The position numbers and the translations under genes were made by a program. The notes beneath the pieces were generated by a model. It saw only the letters and a program-made list of their open reading frames with translations, did not search any database and was not told the origin of the DNA. A stretch of 64,000 nt of DNA from JBMNMS01 sp050953445 (GTDB lineage Bacteria; Bacillota; Clostridia; Peptostreptococcales; Anaerovoracaceae), in assembly GCA_050953445.1 (NCBI GenBank), contig JBMNMS010000001.1:558001-622000 (forward strand). Direction: 5' to 3'. Shown here piece after piece: positions 8,559 through 18,206 of the stretch; within the stretch, counting starts at the first letter, position 1; every line of letters begins with the position of its first letter.

Positions 8559-10550
8559 TCAGTCCTTATCTTCTGAGGAATCGTCCTCATCATCCTCATC
8601 ATCCTCAATATCCTCAATATCCTCAGTATCCTCTTCAGCCTCCATTTCAGCTAAGTTTAGTGCCGCTTCCTTAGCATTATCCTCTTCGATACTTTTCTCC
8701 TGAGCCCTCATTTCTTCTATAAGTTGTTTTTCGTCCTTTCTACCGGAAACCAATTCCTCGAACTGCTCTGCATCCAATGTCTCAACCTCCAAAAGGACAT
8801 TGGCCACCTTGTGGAGCAAATCTATATTCTCAGTGAGTATTTTCTCCGCCTTATTGTAAGCATCCTCTATTATCCCACGAATTTCCTCGTCTATTTCCGA
8901 CGCCATCTCTTCGGAATAATTTTTTCTTGTGGAAAAATCCTTTCCTAAGAAAACCTCATCGGATGAGCTATAATTCACCGGCCCCAATTTTTCACTCATG
9001 CCGTATTTGGTAACCATGGCTCTTGCAATCTCCGTCGCTCTCTCAATATCGTTACTAGCCCCGGTGCTTATGTCATGCAGCGTTAATTTTTCAGCCACTC
9101 GTCCCCCTAAAAGATGAATTATCTGTTCTTCCATCCTGGTCTTAGTGGTATAATACCTATCTTCCCGGGGAAGCGTCATGGTAAAACCACCGGCCATACC
9201 CCTGGGTATGATAGTTATCTGGTGCACAGGATCGGTGTTGGGCATCATCTTGGCAACAAGGGCATGTCCCCCTTCATGATATGCTGTCAACCTTCGCTCT
9301 TCTTCGCTTATCACCCTGCTTTTCTTTTCCGGCCCGGCTATAACCTTGGTAATGGCTTCCTCTATTTCATTCATTCGAATCCATTTCCCATTCCTTCTTG
9401 CCGTCAAAAGGGCTGCCTCATTTAGCATATTCTCAATATCCGCAGGCGTAAACCCGGGAGTTCTTCTGGCCAAAACCTTTGGATCCACCGTTGTATCAAG
9501 AGGTTTGTTTCTGGAATGAACACGAAAAATGGCTTCCCTTCCCTTTATATCAGGAACTCCTATTACTACCTGACGGTCAAAACGCCCCGGCCTAAGGAGG
9601 GCGGGATCTAAAATATCCGGTCGATTGGTAGCGGCCAGAATAATAATGCCCTGGTTTTCTCCAAACCCATCCATCTCAACTAAAAGCTGATTTAAAGTCT
9701 GCTCCCTTTCATCATGGCCTCCTCCAAGCCCTGCACCCCTTTTACGGCCTACCGCATCTATTTCATCTATAAATATTATACAGGGAGAATTTTTCTTCGC
9801 CTGTTCAAAAAGATCTCTGACACGGGACGCCCCCACGCCAACGAACATTTCCACAAAATCAGAACCGCTTATAGTGAAAAAGGGTACTCCGGCCTCCCCG
9901 GCAGTGGCCTTGGAGATATATGTCTTTCCAGTCCCCGGCGGGCCTACCAGCAAAATCCCCTTAGGTATTCTTGCCCCTAAATTTCTGTATTTTTTGGGAT
10001 ACTTTAAGAAGTCTACCACTTCCGCCAATTCTTCCTTTTCTTCATCAAGCCCTGCAACTTCTGCGAAGGTAACCTTTTTCAAGTCATCATCACGGTGAAG
10101 CTTCGCCCGACTTTTACCAAAGGACATGACCCCTTTGCCGCCTCCCTGACTTTGCTGCATCAGTAAAAACCAGAACAATACGAAAATTAAAATCATAACT
10201 ATTGTAGGAAGTATGGAGACTATCCAACCTCTATTGGATGGCTTTTCCGTAGTAACCTTTAGCGTACGATTTTCCATCTGTGGGAATACATATCTCTGAT
10301 TTATTTCCTGCAGTTCTATCCAGCTAGGGGCATAGGCAGTGACAATATTTCCGTTCTTCAACTTTCCCGTAAGCTTGGTTTCAACCATAGCAAGCTCTTC
10401 AATCTGTTCTTTTTGAAGGTATGCCACGATTTCAGAAAACTCTATGCTCCTTATTTCTTGACGCTGATTGCCTTGATAAAACCAGGCAAATGTCATTACT
10501 ATGATAAATATTATTGCATATATTCCAAGATTTTTTGCTAATTTATTCAA
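8559..10550 (-). CDS. ftsH: ATP-dependent membrane zinc metalloprotease FtsH
   Basis: FtsH extracts and degrades membrane and soluble proteins. Two membrane helices (about residues 7-25 and 108-131) bracket an extracytoplasmic domain. The AAA module follows with Walker A GPPGTGKT, Walker B CIIFIDEIDA and the second region of homology ATNRPDILDPALLRPGRFDRQ. The peptidase zinc site is AYHEGGHALV, a glycine variant of the usual HEAGH that keeps HExxH. The last 45 or so residues are extremely acidic and low in complexity (EEDTEDIEDIEDDEDDEDD), encoded by short tandem DNA repeats, and may vary in length. It lies downstream of tilS, as in many Firmicutes. Confidence 0.97.
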   Translation of the reverse strand: MNKLAKNLGIYAIIFIIVMTFAWFYQGNQRQEIRSIEFSEIVAYLQKEQIEELAMVETKLTGKLKNGNIVTAYAPSWIELQEINQRYVFPQMENRTLKVTTEKPSNRGWIVSILPTIVMILIFVLFWFLLMQQSQGGGKGVMSFGKSRAKLHRDDDLKKVTFAEVAGLDEEKEELAEVVDFLKYPKKYRNLGARIPKGILLVGPPGTGKTYISKATAGEAGVPFFTISGSDFVEMFVGVGASRVRDLFEQAKKNSPCIIFIDEIDAVGRKRGAGLGGGHDEREQTLNQLLVEMDGFGENQGIIILAATNRPDILDPALLRPGRFDRQVVIGVPDIKGREAIFRVHSRNKPLDTTVDPKVLARRTPGFTPADIENMLNEAALLTARRNGKWIRMNEIEEAITKVIAGPEKKSRVISEEERRLTAYHEGGHALVAKMMPNTDPVHQITIIPRGMAGGFTMTLPREDRYYTTKTRMEEQIIHLLGGRVAEKLTLHDISTGASNDIERATEIARAMVTKYGMSEKLGPVNYSSSDEVFLGKDFSTRKNYSEEMASEIDEEIRGIIEDAYNKAEKILTENIDLLHKVANVLLEVETLDAEQFEELVSGRKDEKQLIEEMRAQEKSIEEDNAKEAALNLAEMEAEEDTEDIEDIEDDEDDEDDSSEDKD

Positions 10551-10607
10551 CGACCGGCTCCTCCTCTTTTAATTCGAGAGCATTATAAAACACGCTTAAA
10601 TATACTA

Positions 10608-12104
10608 TCATAGTCCACACTCATATTCAAGGTAAAGTATTTCTTCCGTTGTTTCTTCCACCTTATACTTGTCATTAATCCTATATCCCGGAACCCAAAG
10701 CACTTCCGAACCTAAGCAAATTAAGGGCATTTCTTCGCGTTTTTCCTTAGGAATTTTAGAATCAACAAAGAAGTCCTGGATTTTTTTCGTTCCTTTCATA
10801 CCTAAGGGCACTATGAAATCACCGGCTCTACGGGTTCTAAGCGTGATTTCCTCCTCCTGCCCTTTTAGTTTTCCCATATCCAACCTTGCCGAAGGATTCT
10901 TGGAATCCTTCATCGGTTGCTTCCCATCTATGATACAAGCCATTATTTCCCCACCGGGAAAAGCTATGGTAATAGGTTCCACCGTTATTTGATCTATTGC
11001 TATTCCCTGGGGGCGGAATTCATTTTTCACCCTTTTGTCCTGTTTGCGATATAGTTCCACTCTGTCATAGGAAATACGCAATCCGTATCCTCCGGGGAAA
11101 TCCATTCGGGCGGACGTCCTTCCCTCCCGGATTATCCTCTCAGCACTTTCCAAGTGTACGGAAGCGATATCCTGTTCCAGACCTATCTCCTTAAACCCCC
11201 GCACAATAGAGCGCTTTAGCAAGGCTGGATGAGCCTTTTGCAAGGACTCTAACAAAAAATTACATTGTTTCCCTGAGGCGGATAATTCACATTTTATCAT
11301 TCCCCCATCAATGTAATCCTTATCCTCCGATGCATTTCGCGACAATCTTCTAAGCGCCTTCATAATTCCCGGGTTAAAGTTTTTCTCCAGATAGGGAATG
11401 AGTTCCAGTCGTATTTTATTTCTGGTGTACACAGGCTCTAAATTGGTCATATCCACCCTGGGATTGAGATCATTACTTAAGCAATATTCCTCTATTTCCT
11501 CCCTATTTACATCTAAAAGAGGCCTGATGATGATCCCATCCCGCACGTACTCCATTCCGGCTAAGCCATCAATACCGGTTCCCCTTAACACACGCATCAA
11601 AACGGTTTCAACCTGATCGTTCAGATTTTGAGCAACGGCTATTTTTACCCCCTTAGCAGGATTGTCCTTTATTATTTCCCCCTTGCGTCGAATTAATATT
11701 TCCTGCCTGATTTCCTCAAAGGCCCTATATCTGATTTTTCTTCCTGCTTCTTCCTCGGTAACATTCCAATCCTTTGCCAAAGTGGCTACATCACTTGTAA
11801 AAACATGGCAGGGCACATTCATAGATGCACAAAGATCCTCCGTATACGCCTGATCCGCATCGGCGGCTTTACCTCTTAGCTGATGGTTTACGTGTACCGC
11901 ATGGAGGTGAAGACCCCATTCCTTTGAAAGCCTCCATAAAACATGAAAAAGGCATACCGAATCCGGACCTCCCGAAAGGCCTATGACGATATGCTCTCCT
12001 TTTTCTATTAAATTATTTTGTGCAATAGTTTTTTTAACCTTATTTATAACCATGTTTTGATTATACTCAATTTCCCCTTTTATAACAACTTTTTTCAGTG
12101 GCAT
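10608..12104 (-). CDS. tilS: tRNA(Ile)-lysidine synthase
   Basis: TilS attaches lysine to C34 of the tRNA(Ile) that reads AUA. The PP-loop SGGPDSVCLFHVL is near residue 45, followed by an N-type ATPase domain, a middle TilS substrate-binding domain and the C-terminal TilS_C domain (ITLRTRRAGDFIVPLGMKGTKKIQDFFVDSKIP). The start is uncertain. The ATG at 12104 has a GAGAAGG site 11 bases upstream; the ATG at 12053 (MVINKVKKTIAQNNL) fits the family start better but has no evident ribosome-binding site. The gene begins 16 bases after the spoIIE stop. Confidence 0.95.
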   Translation of the reverse strand: MPLKKVVIKGEIEYNQNMVINKVKKTIAQNNLIEKGEHIVIGLSGGPDSVCLFHVLWRLSKEWGLHLHAVHVNHQLRGKAADADQAYTEDLCASMNVPCHVFTSDVATLAKDWNVTEEEAGRKIRYRAFEEIRQEILIRRKGEIIKDNPAKGVKIAVAQNLNDQVETVLMRVLRGTGIDGLAGMEYVRDGIIIRPLLDVNREEIEEYCLSNDLNPRVDMTNLEPVYTRNKIRLELIPYLEKNFNPGIMKALRRLSRNASEDKDYIDGGMIKCELSASGKQCNFLLESLQKAHPALLKRSIVRGFKEIGLEQDIASVHLESAERIIREGRTSARMDFPGGYGLRISYDRVELYRKQDKRVKNEFRPQGIAIDQITVEPITIAFPGGEIMACIIDGKQPMKDSKNPSARLDMGKLKGQEEEITLRTRRAGDFIVPLGMKGTKKIQDFFVDSKIPKEKREEMPLICLGSEVLWVPGYRINDKYKVEETTEEILYLEYECGL

Positions 12105-12120
12105 TTCGGCATTCGCCTTC

Positions 12121-13959
12121 TCAGGATACCATGCTGACGATTACCGTCATATCATCCCTTTCCTTTAGCCCATATTGTTCAATAGCCTTATTTATAATGA
12201 GGTCAGCCATGGTCTGAGGATCCTTGGATCTAATGCTGCGTATAGCATCCTCCAGCCATTCAGAATCACCTTCTCCTCCAGCTGCATCAACAATACCGTC
12301 CGAGACGATGACAATTGCATCCCCTTTTCTTACCTTGATTTCCACGCTTTCTATGGAGATTTTCTCTATTATCCCCATAGGCAAAGCAGGAATCTTAATT
12401 GTCCTAATCTGCTCGTCCCTTTTAATGTAGGTGGTAGCCGCCCCGATTTTAAATAGCTTCATTCTGCCCGTATGCGGGTTAAACAACCCCATATCTACGG
12501 TGGAAAAAATCTCATCAGCAGATTTAAATAATAGAATTGAGTTTATTATCCTAAGTGCAATTTCCACATCAAACCCGGCCTTTAAAAGATCCCTCAAGGT
12601 ATTTACGGTTGTAGTACTTTCTTCGGCAGCTCTCCTTCCCTTACCCATACCATCACTTAAAACTATCAGGTAATCCTCCTCCCCCAAAAATTCGCAAAGA
12701 TAACTGTCCCCGGATACATCCTGATCCTTTGCAAAGGATGAAACCCCTATTTTTATTTTATATCGTGGTTTTCTTTTTTTAGCCGGCTTCATGGGATTTG
12801 AGACATTCTCTATAATGGAATCCAATGTTTTAGTCAACCCTTTAAATTGCAAAGCCATTACATCTTTAGCTGGGCTGCTATAATTTGGATTCCCACAACA
12901 GAGAGCCAGCTTTTCAAAAACATCCCGATACCCTGCTAAAATCCTTCTGACCTTTCTTTTTTCAGTCCATTCCCCTTCATCCTTACCCTTAGAGATTGGA
13001 ACAATAGCACACAGTCCTTCCACCACACCGGATGGTGCCAATGCAAAAATAAGTGCCGCTAATAAAGGCTCGTAAACGGAAAAATATAATGAGGGAATTC
13101 CTTTTAAAAGGCCAAAAACAACTGCGATTGCGGCAAAGCAGAAGGACGCAAGAGTCCTGCTTCTCTTCTGGAATAACCCTGCCACCACCCCGGAAAAACC
13201 AAATATGCCTATCAAATCGGGAGAAGACCCAATAGCCACTAACATCAAGGCCCCTCCGATCATTCCTGCCAGGCCTCCCTGCATAGGTCCGCGCCTATAC
13301 CCTGCGCAAAGGGGCACCAGAAGACCCATGAATGAAGTGAAGGAGAAGGGTATGAAGGCTATTCTTATACTTGTGGATATTAGCATCAATACTATGGATA
13401 TTACCGCTATGGCCTCCGCCTCACCCTTCTCGGAATCCTCTCCCCCCTCAAGCATTTTGTAAAAACTGAAAAAAACATAAATGAAAGTAAATAATAGAAG
13501 CATTTCCATTGCGATAGATAAGCCATCGTATAGGAATAGCCTTCCTGTCCAATAGTAAAAAACAGTCTTTAAGCCTATGGATAAAACCCCGGAAATCAAA
13601 GCGCGACAGGTAAGGGATATTTCCTTTTTGCTAAGAGTAAAAAATAGAAGCGTACAAGACGATAAGGTTACGGCTTCCCCCCAAAAGCCGTAACCCGTTC
13701 CAGTGGCAGAAATCATCCCAAGGACCACCAGAGGCAACGCGTATATATTCCCCTTTCCCCTGGCCATCAGAACCGTCATCAAGGCTAACGAACAAGAAAT
13801 TCCCGGATGAAGGATACCGGCTCTTCCCATTAAAAATGCCAAGAATGCAGTTACTACAATCCTCAAGGCCAATCGGTCCCCAATGAGTAAGGATAACCTT
13901 TCCAAAGAAAGATTTCCTTTCAACAACGCATTTCTCAGGTTGTCCACAAAAATTTCCAT
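12121..13959 (-). CDS. spoIIE: Stage II sporulation protein E, PP2C-type phosphatase
   Basis: SpoIIE dephosphorylates SpoIIAA to activate sigma-F in the forespore and acts at the polar septum. The N-terminal half is hydrophobic with about ten membrane helices (to roughly residue 310). The C-terminal half is a PP2C/SpoIIE phosphatase with the metal-binding signatures VLSDGMGKGRRAAEES and VIVSDGIVDAAGGEGD. I chose ATG 13959 (MEIFVDN) because it has an AGGGGGGAG site 7 bases away. At about 612 residues it is shorter than the 800-odd of Bacillus SpoIIE, mainly between the membrane and phosphatase parts. Confidence 0.93.
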   Translation of the reverse strand: MEIFVDNLRNALLKGNLSLERLSLLIGDRLALRIVVTAFLAFLMGRAGILHPGISCSLALMTVLMARGKGNIYALPLVVLGMISATGTGYGFWGEAVTLSSCTLLFFTLSKKEISLTCRALISGVLSIGLKTVFYYWTGRLFLYDGLSIAMEMLLLFTFIYVFFSFYKMLEGGEDSEKGEAEAIAVISIVLMLISTSIRIAFIPFSFTSFMGLLVPLCAGYRRGPMQGGLAGMIGGALMLVAIGSSPDLIGIFGFSGVVAGLFQKRSRTLASFCFAAIAVVFGLLKGIPSLYFSVYEPLLAALIFALAPSGVVEGLCAIVPISKGKDEGEWTEKRKVRRILAGYRDVFEKLALCCGNPNYSSPAKDVMALQFKGLTKTLDSIIENVSNPMKPAKKRKPRYKIKIGVSSFAKDQDVSGDSYLCEFLGEEDYLIVLSDGMGKGRRAAEESTTTVNTLRDLLKAGFDVEIALRIINSILLFKSADEIFSTVDMGLFNPHTGRMKLFKIGAATTYIKRDEQIRTIKIPALPMGIIEKISIESVEIKVRKGDAIVIVSDGIVDAAGGEGDSEWLEDAIRSIRSKDPQTMADLIINKAIEQYGLKERDDMTVIVSMVS

Positions 13960-14043
13960 CGACAACTCCCCCCTTCTGCCTACATATTTTACAATTGTCG
14001 GCAAGAAAAAAATGTAAAAATATGTCCCCTATTTAATGTTATT

Positions 14044-14070
14044 TTCGACAATTTAATACAATACTGTCAA
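14044..14070 (-). promoter_or_regulatory. Possible Spo0A-controlled promoter region of spoIIE
   Basis: On minus there is a TTGACA (14070-14065) followed by a perfect 0A-box sequence TGTCGAA (14050-14044). Spo0A-activated promoters such as spoIIE in Bacillus carry a -35-like hexamer with an over-long spacer filled by 0A boxes, and this layout is similar. The -10 cannot be fixed with confidence. Confidence 0.45.
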
Positions 14071-14121
14071 TATTTATCCAATATTCTCCTCTTTTTTATC
14101 TATATCGATTTTCGGGAAATA

Positions 14122-14160
14122 AAAAACCGGAAGGTGCTTTTTCAGACATCTTCCGGTACC
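14122..14160 (-). terminator. Rho-independent terminator after tatD
   Basis: On minus, ACCGGAAGATGTC and the complementary GCACCTTCCGGT close a loop and are followed by TTTTTTATTT. It ends the metG-tatD transcript before spoIIE. Confidence 0.8.
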
Positions 14161-14183
14161 TATAACTGTTTTTCGCCTATTAT

Positions 14184-14999
14184 TTAACTAATTCCAAAAA
14201 ACCTTTTGGCATTTTCACATGTATATCGAGCCATTTCCTCATAGCTAATTCCTTTTATTTCTGACATTTTCTTAACCGTGTGCTTAACCAGAAGTGGTGT
14301 ATTCCTTTTCCCCCTATAGGGTTCCGGGGTGAGGAAAGGCGAATCTGTTTCCGCCAGAAGCCGTATATTGTTCAGGGCCTCAACTACCTCTATGGCTCTG
14401 CGAGCATTTTTATAGGTAACAGGTCCCGCAATTGAAATAGTAGCTCCCAATTTAACATATTGCTGAGCCAGTTCTCTGCTACCCGAATAACAATGCATAA
14501 GCAGCCTTGCATCGGGGAATCCATCTGCAAGGGGAGGATAAAGATCCGTTCTTGCCTTGGAGAATACCCCCTCCTCTTTAAGAATCCTCATAACATCCTC
14601 ATTGGCATCGCGATCATGTATTATTATGGGCATTTTCAAGTCCAGGGCTAACTGCAACTGTCTCCTAAACCAGTATTGCTGAACATCTCTGGGGGAATGG
14701 TTGTGATAATAATCAAGTCCTATCTCCCCATAAGCCACCACCTTCGGTTTTCCGGCCAAACCCTTGAACAGTATCATTGCATCTTCATCCATGGTCTTTG
14801 CATCATGAGGGTGGCACCCTATTGCAGCGTAGCACCATTCATATTTCAAAGCATGCATAGCCGCCATATATGAGCTTTCTAAATCCCACCCTACATTCAC
14901 CACATAGGAAACATCCGATGCTTCTATCTCGCTGGCAAGGGTATCCCTATCCTTTTCAAAACGCTCCGAATTAATATGTGCGTGTGAATCAAACAGCAT
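14184..14999 (-). CDS. tatD: TatD-family metal-dependent deoxyribonuclease
   Basis: TatD enzymes are amidohydrolase-fold 3'-5' exonucleases. Metal ligands are visible in the N-terminal DSHAHIN, in GEIGLDYYHNHSP, in the histidines of IIHDRDA and LLMHCYSG, and in LLAETDSPFLTPEP. I start at ATG 14999 (MLFDSHAHIN), which has AAAGGA 6 bases upstream and agrees with the family; a longer frame begins at 15038 inside metG. It lies 19 bases after metG, a very common pairing in Firmicutes. Confidence 0.95.
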   Translation of the reverse strand: MLFDSHAHINSERFEKDRDTLASEIEASDVSYVVNVGWDLESSYMAAMHALKYEWCYAAIGCHPHDAKTMDEDAMILFKGLAGKPKVVAYGEIGLDYYHNHSPRDVQQYWFRRQLQLALDLKMPIIIHDRDANEDVMRILKEEGVFSKARTDLYPPLADGFPDARLLMHCYSGSRELAQQYVKLGATISIAGPVTYKNARRAIEVVEALNNIRLLAETDSPFLTPEPYRGKRNTPLLVKHTVKKMSEIKGISYEEMARYTCENAKRFFGIS

Positions 15000-15018
15000 A
15001 ACTTTTCCTTTCAACCTT

Positions 15019-16935
15019 TCAGGATACAATTTCACCATGAGGGGCTGATGTCGTCACAAATTCAAATCTATCACCATTATCTGCAAACAGAAGCATACCC
15101 TGAGATTCAACTCCGCGAAGCACTCTACGCGATAAATTTGCTACGACTATGACCTTCTTCCCTATGGTATCCTCCGGCTTATGGCTTTCAGCCACACCCG
15201 ATACAATTTGCCTAATCTCATTTCCCATTTTTATTTTAAATACCAGCAATTTGTCTGCCTTAGGGTGTTTTTCACATTCAAGAACCTCCCCTACACGAAA
15301 ATCAATCTTAGCGAAGTCCTCGTACTGTATAGTCTCTTTAATCTGAGGATATTTTTTCTCCTCTTCTTTGGTTTCATCCTTCATGGCCTCAATCAATTCC
15401 AATTCCTTTTCTATGTCAATCCTGGGGAATATGGCCTCCCCTTTTTTGACCTGCTCACCGCCCATAACATCGAACACCTTCGTGTCTTCCCAGACCGGCT
15501 CGGCAAACCATAACCCTATCTGCTTTCTGATTTCAGCGGATGTGCTATGCATAAAGGGGTAGATTAGAACCGATATAATCCGTAAAGATTCGGTCAAATT
15601 ATGGAGTACCGTATCCAATCTGTCCTTGTCCTTTTCATCCTTAGCCAAAATCCACGGTGCTGTTTCATCAATATATTTATTCGTCCTGCGCACTAAATTC
15701 CATATTTCCTCAAGGGCAGTACTGAAGCTGAACCTATCCATATGAGCTTCCACCTTTGTTCCAATGGATAAAGCCATGTTTCTAAGCTCATTATCCGGAC
15801 CTTCCACCCTACCCGGCCCCGGCACGTTGCCTCCATTATACTTTTCAATCATGGATACTGTCCGGCTAAGCAAATTACCCAAATCATTTGCCAAATCTGA
15901 ATTCATTCTGTTTAGCATTACTTCATTAGTATAAAGGCCATCCTGACCGAAAGTGTACTCCCTCAACAGAAAGTACTTTAAGGCATCCACACCGTATCGT
16001 TCAATCAACTTCACCGGATCCACAATATTTCCCCTGGACTTTGACATTTTTCCACCTTCAAGCAGAATCCATCCATGCCCCAAAACCTTTTTAGGCAAGG
16101 GTATATCTATTGACATCAACATTGCAGGCCAAATGATGGAATGGAATCTTACAATTTCCTTTCCTACCAGGTGAACATCCGCAGGCCAGTAATGCTCATA
16201 TTTTTCCGGATCATCGGGATAACCAAGCGCTGTGATATAGTTTGACAGGGCATCCAACCACACGTAAATCACATGCTTTTCATCTATCGGAACGGGTATA
16301 CCCCAATCAAAGGAGGAACGGGATATGCAAAGATCCTCCAGGCCCTGCTTGGCAAAGCTTAGCATCTCGTTTCTTCGGCTTTCAGGTTGCAGAAAATCGG
16401 GATTGCTTTCAAATAGCTCGATTAACCTGTCCTGATACTTGGAAAGCTTGAAAAAATAAGCTTCTTCCTTAGCTTTTTCCACGCTTCGTTCACAGTCCGG
16501 ACATTTGCCCTCCACCACCTGGGATTCGGTCCAAAAAGCTTCACAAGGTGTGCAATACCAACCTTCATATTCACCTTTGTAAATATCCCCTTTATCATGC
16601 ATTTGCATGAACATGGCCTGTACCCTTTTCACATGCCTTTCCTCAGTGGTTCGAATAAAGTCATCGTAGGATATCTCCATGGTCTTCCATAATTTCTTTA
16701 TTCCGTCCACCACATTGTCTACATACTCCTGGGGTGACATTCCATTTTCCTTTGCCACATTCTGAATCTTTTGGCCATGTTCGTCAGTTCCGGTCAAGAA
16801 CATGACATCGTAGTTTAGAAGCCTTTTAAAACGCGCCATAGCATCAGCCATAACCGTACAATAGGTATGTCCAATGTGAAGGTTAGAGCTGGGATAATAA
16901 ATGGGTGTAGAAATATAATAGGTTTTCCGTTCCAA
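15019..16935 (-). CDS. metG: Methionyl-tRNA synthetase with C-terminal tRNA-binding domain
   Basis: It charges tRNA(Met). The 638 residues include the class I HIGH motif (SSNLHIGHTY), a connective-peptide zinc knuckle (CTPCEAFW and CPDCERS), the KMSKS loop (GGKMSKSRGN), the anticodon-binding helical domain and a C-terminal EMAP/Trbp111-like domain (YEDFAKIDFRVGEVLECEKHPKAD, given here in parts) used for dimerisation. No T-box is evident in the short upstream gap. Confidence 0.97.
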   Translation of the reverse strand: MERKTYYISTPIYYPSSNLHIGHTYCTVMADAMARFKRLLNYDVMFLTGTDEHGQKIQNVAKENGMSPQEYVDNVVDGIKKLWKTMEISYDDFIRTTEERHVKRVQAMFMQMHDKGDIYKGEYEGWYCTPCEAFWTESQVVEGKCPDCERSVEKAKEEAYFFKLSKYQDRLIELFESNPDFLQPESRRNEMLSFAKQGLEDLCISRSSFDWGIPVPIDEKHVIYVWLDALSNYITALGYPDDPEKYEHYWPADVHLVGKEIVRFHSIIWPAMLMSIDIPLPKKVLGHGWILLEGGKMSKSRGNIVDPVKLIERYGVDALKYFLLREYTFGQDGLYTNEVMLNRMNSDLANDLGNLLSRTVSMIEKYNGGNVPGPGRVEGPDNELRNMALSIGTKVEAHMDRFSFSTALEEIWNLVRRTNKYIDETAPWILAKDEKDKDRLDTVLHNLTESLRIISVLIYPFMHSTSAEIRKQIGLWFAEPVWEDTKVFDVMGGEQVKKGEAIFPRIDIEKELELIEAMKDETKEEEKKYPQIKETIQYEDFAKIDFRVGEVLECEKHPKADKLLVFKIKMGNEIRQIVSGVAESHKPEDTIGKKVIVVANLSRRVLRGVESQGMLLFADNGDRFEFVTTSAPHGEIVS

Positions 16936-17099
16936 TTATTTCACTTCCTTTCCTTGCCCGCCGAATGAAAGCAGGCACTTCCAAATAAGCCCTCTTATTG
17001 TAACACAATTTCATTTTTTTACAAGGCCTGCCACAGCCATGAGGAGTGTTCACGTGGTTGTCCAAAAAGTGGTTGCGATTGAAGGTGAAAGGATATAAA

Positions 17100-17825
17100 A
17101 TGATGCGAAGGAGGATGGGAAGAATTTTGAAGATTAAAGATACTGTTAAAGCGGCCTTTCCTCACACCATTCCGATTCTTACCGGATACGTGTTTTTGGG
17201 AATTGCCTTTGGAATCCTGCTACAAAATGCGGGATATAATTTTTTATGGGCTGGCTTTATGAGCTTAACCGTATTTTCCGGTTCCATGCAATTTGTCGCT
17301 GTAACCTTGCTTGGACAAGCGTTTACGGTGATGGGCACCCTGCTTATAACCATAATGGTCAATGCCCGATATTTGTTTTATGGGTTCTCAATGTTGGATA
17401 AATTCAAGGATATGGGGAAGTTAAAGCCCTACCTGATATTCGCATTAACCGATGAAATTTTTATACTGCTATATTCCCTGGAACCCCCCGATGGTATAAG
17501 CAGGAAGGGGTTCTATTTTTCCATCGCTTCCCTTTGCCATCTTTATTGGATAGCTGGTGGCATCATAGGCACTCTGGCCGGTTCCCAATTATTTTTCGAT
17601 ACTACTGGTATAGATTTTGTAATGCTGGCCCTGTTTGTTGCTATCTTCACTGATCAGATGATCCAAAAGCAGAATCGCCTACCGGGTTTTATCGGCCTTG
17701 CTGCATCCTCCCTCTGCCTGATCATCTTTGGCCCCGACCATTTCATTTTAGCCGCCATGGCAGGGGTAATCGGAATTCTTACCTTTGTTCGCCGTCCCTT
17801 GGAAAGGAGAATGGAAAAACAATGA
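17100..17825 (+). CDS. azlC: AzlC family branched-chain amino acid exporter, large subunit
   Basis: AzlC and AzlD together export branched-chain amino acids and analogues. The protein has about seven hydrophobic helices, beginning with the family motif AAFPHTIPILTGYVFLGIAFG and containing NARYLFYGFSML. The ATG at 17100 follows AAAGGATATAAA; an upstream frame from 17046 lacks such a site. The stop codon overlaps the azlD start (ATGA at 17822), indicating translational coupling. Confidence 0.93.
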   Translation: MMRRRMGRILKIKDTVKAAFPHTIPILTGYVFLGIAFGILLQNAGYNFLWAGFMSLTVFSGSMQFVAVTLLGQAFTVMGTLLITIMVNARYLFYGFSMLDKFKDMGKLKPYLIFALTDEIFILLYSLEPPDGISRKGFYFSIASLCHLYWIAGGIIGTLAGSQLFFDTTGIDFVMLALFVAIFTDQMIQKQNRLPGFIGLAASSLCLIIFGPDHFILAAMAGVIGILTFVRRPLERRMEKQ

Positions 17826-18151
17826 GTCCGATCCATGCTATTCTTACCATTTTAACTATGGCCTTAGGGGTTGCTCTTATGCGAGCTTTTCCCTTTATAC
17901 TTTTTCCCGCCGGAAGGCAAATTCCTCCCTATATTAACTATATAAGCATTGTCCTTCCCTGCGCAACTATGGGAATGCTGGTCATTTATTGTTTAAGATA
18001 CGTCAATCCCCTATCATGGCCTTTCGGTATTCCCGAGCTTATCGGAATAGCCATAGTGGTTTTAATCCAGCTTTGGAGAAGCAGCGTCCTCATAAGCATC
18101 GTTGCTGGTACCGCAATATATATGTTCCTGATTCAAGCTGTTTTTACCTAA
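17822..18151 (+). CDS. azlD: AzlD family branched-chain amino acid exporter, small subunit
   Basis: A 109-residue membrane protein with four hydrophobic segments and the family pattern ALMRAFPFILFPAGRQIPPYINYISIVLP (in parts). It overlaps azlC by four bases and is followed directly by a strong terminator, so azlCD form a two-gene operon. Confidence 0.93.
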   Translation: MSPIHAILTILTMALGVALMRAFPFILFPAGRQIPPYINYISIVLPCATMGMLVIYCLRYVNPLSWPFGIPELIGIAIVVLIQLWRSSVLISIVAGTAIYMFLIQAVFT

Positions 18152-18153
18152 AG

Positions 18154-18184
18154 GTTAAACGGGTGCCCATTGCACCCGTTTAAC
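18154..18184. terminator. Bidirectional terminator between azlD and the convergent kinase-like gene
   Basis: GTTAAACGGGTGC and GCACCCGTTTAAC form a perfect 13-bp stem with a five-base loop between two convergent genes. Confidence 0.8.
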
Positions 18185-18206
18185 TATTTCATATTATATA
18201 TACCAT

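Noticed and set aside
8559..8660. CRISPR or other regular array in the repeated DNA
   Set aside because: The repeats are in-frame codons of the acidic FtsH tail, with no spacers. No CRISPR array was seen anywhere.
12018..12056. A TTGTTA-17-TATAAT promoter just before the internal tilS ATG
   Set aside because: It would give an almost leaderless transcript within the open frame; likely chance.
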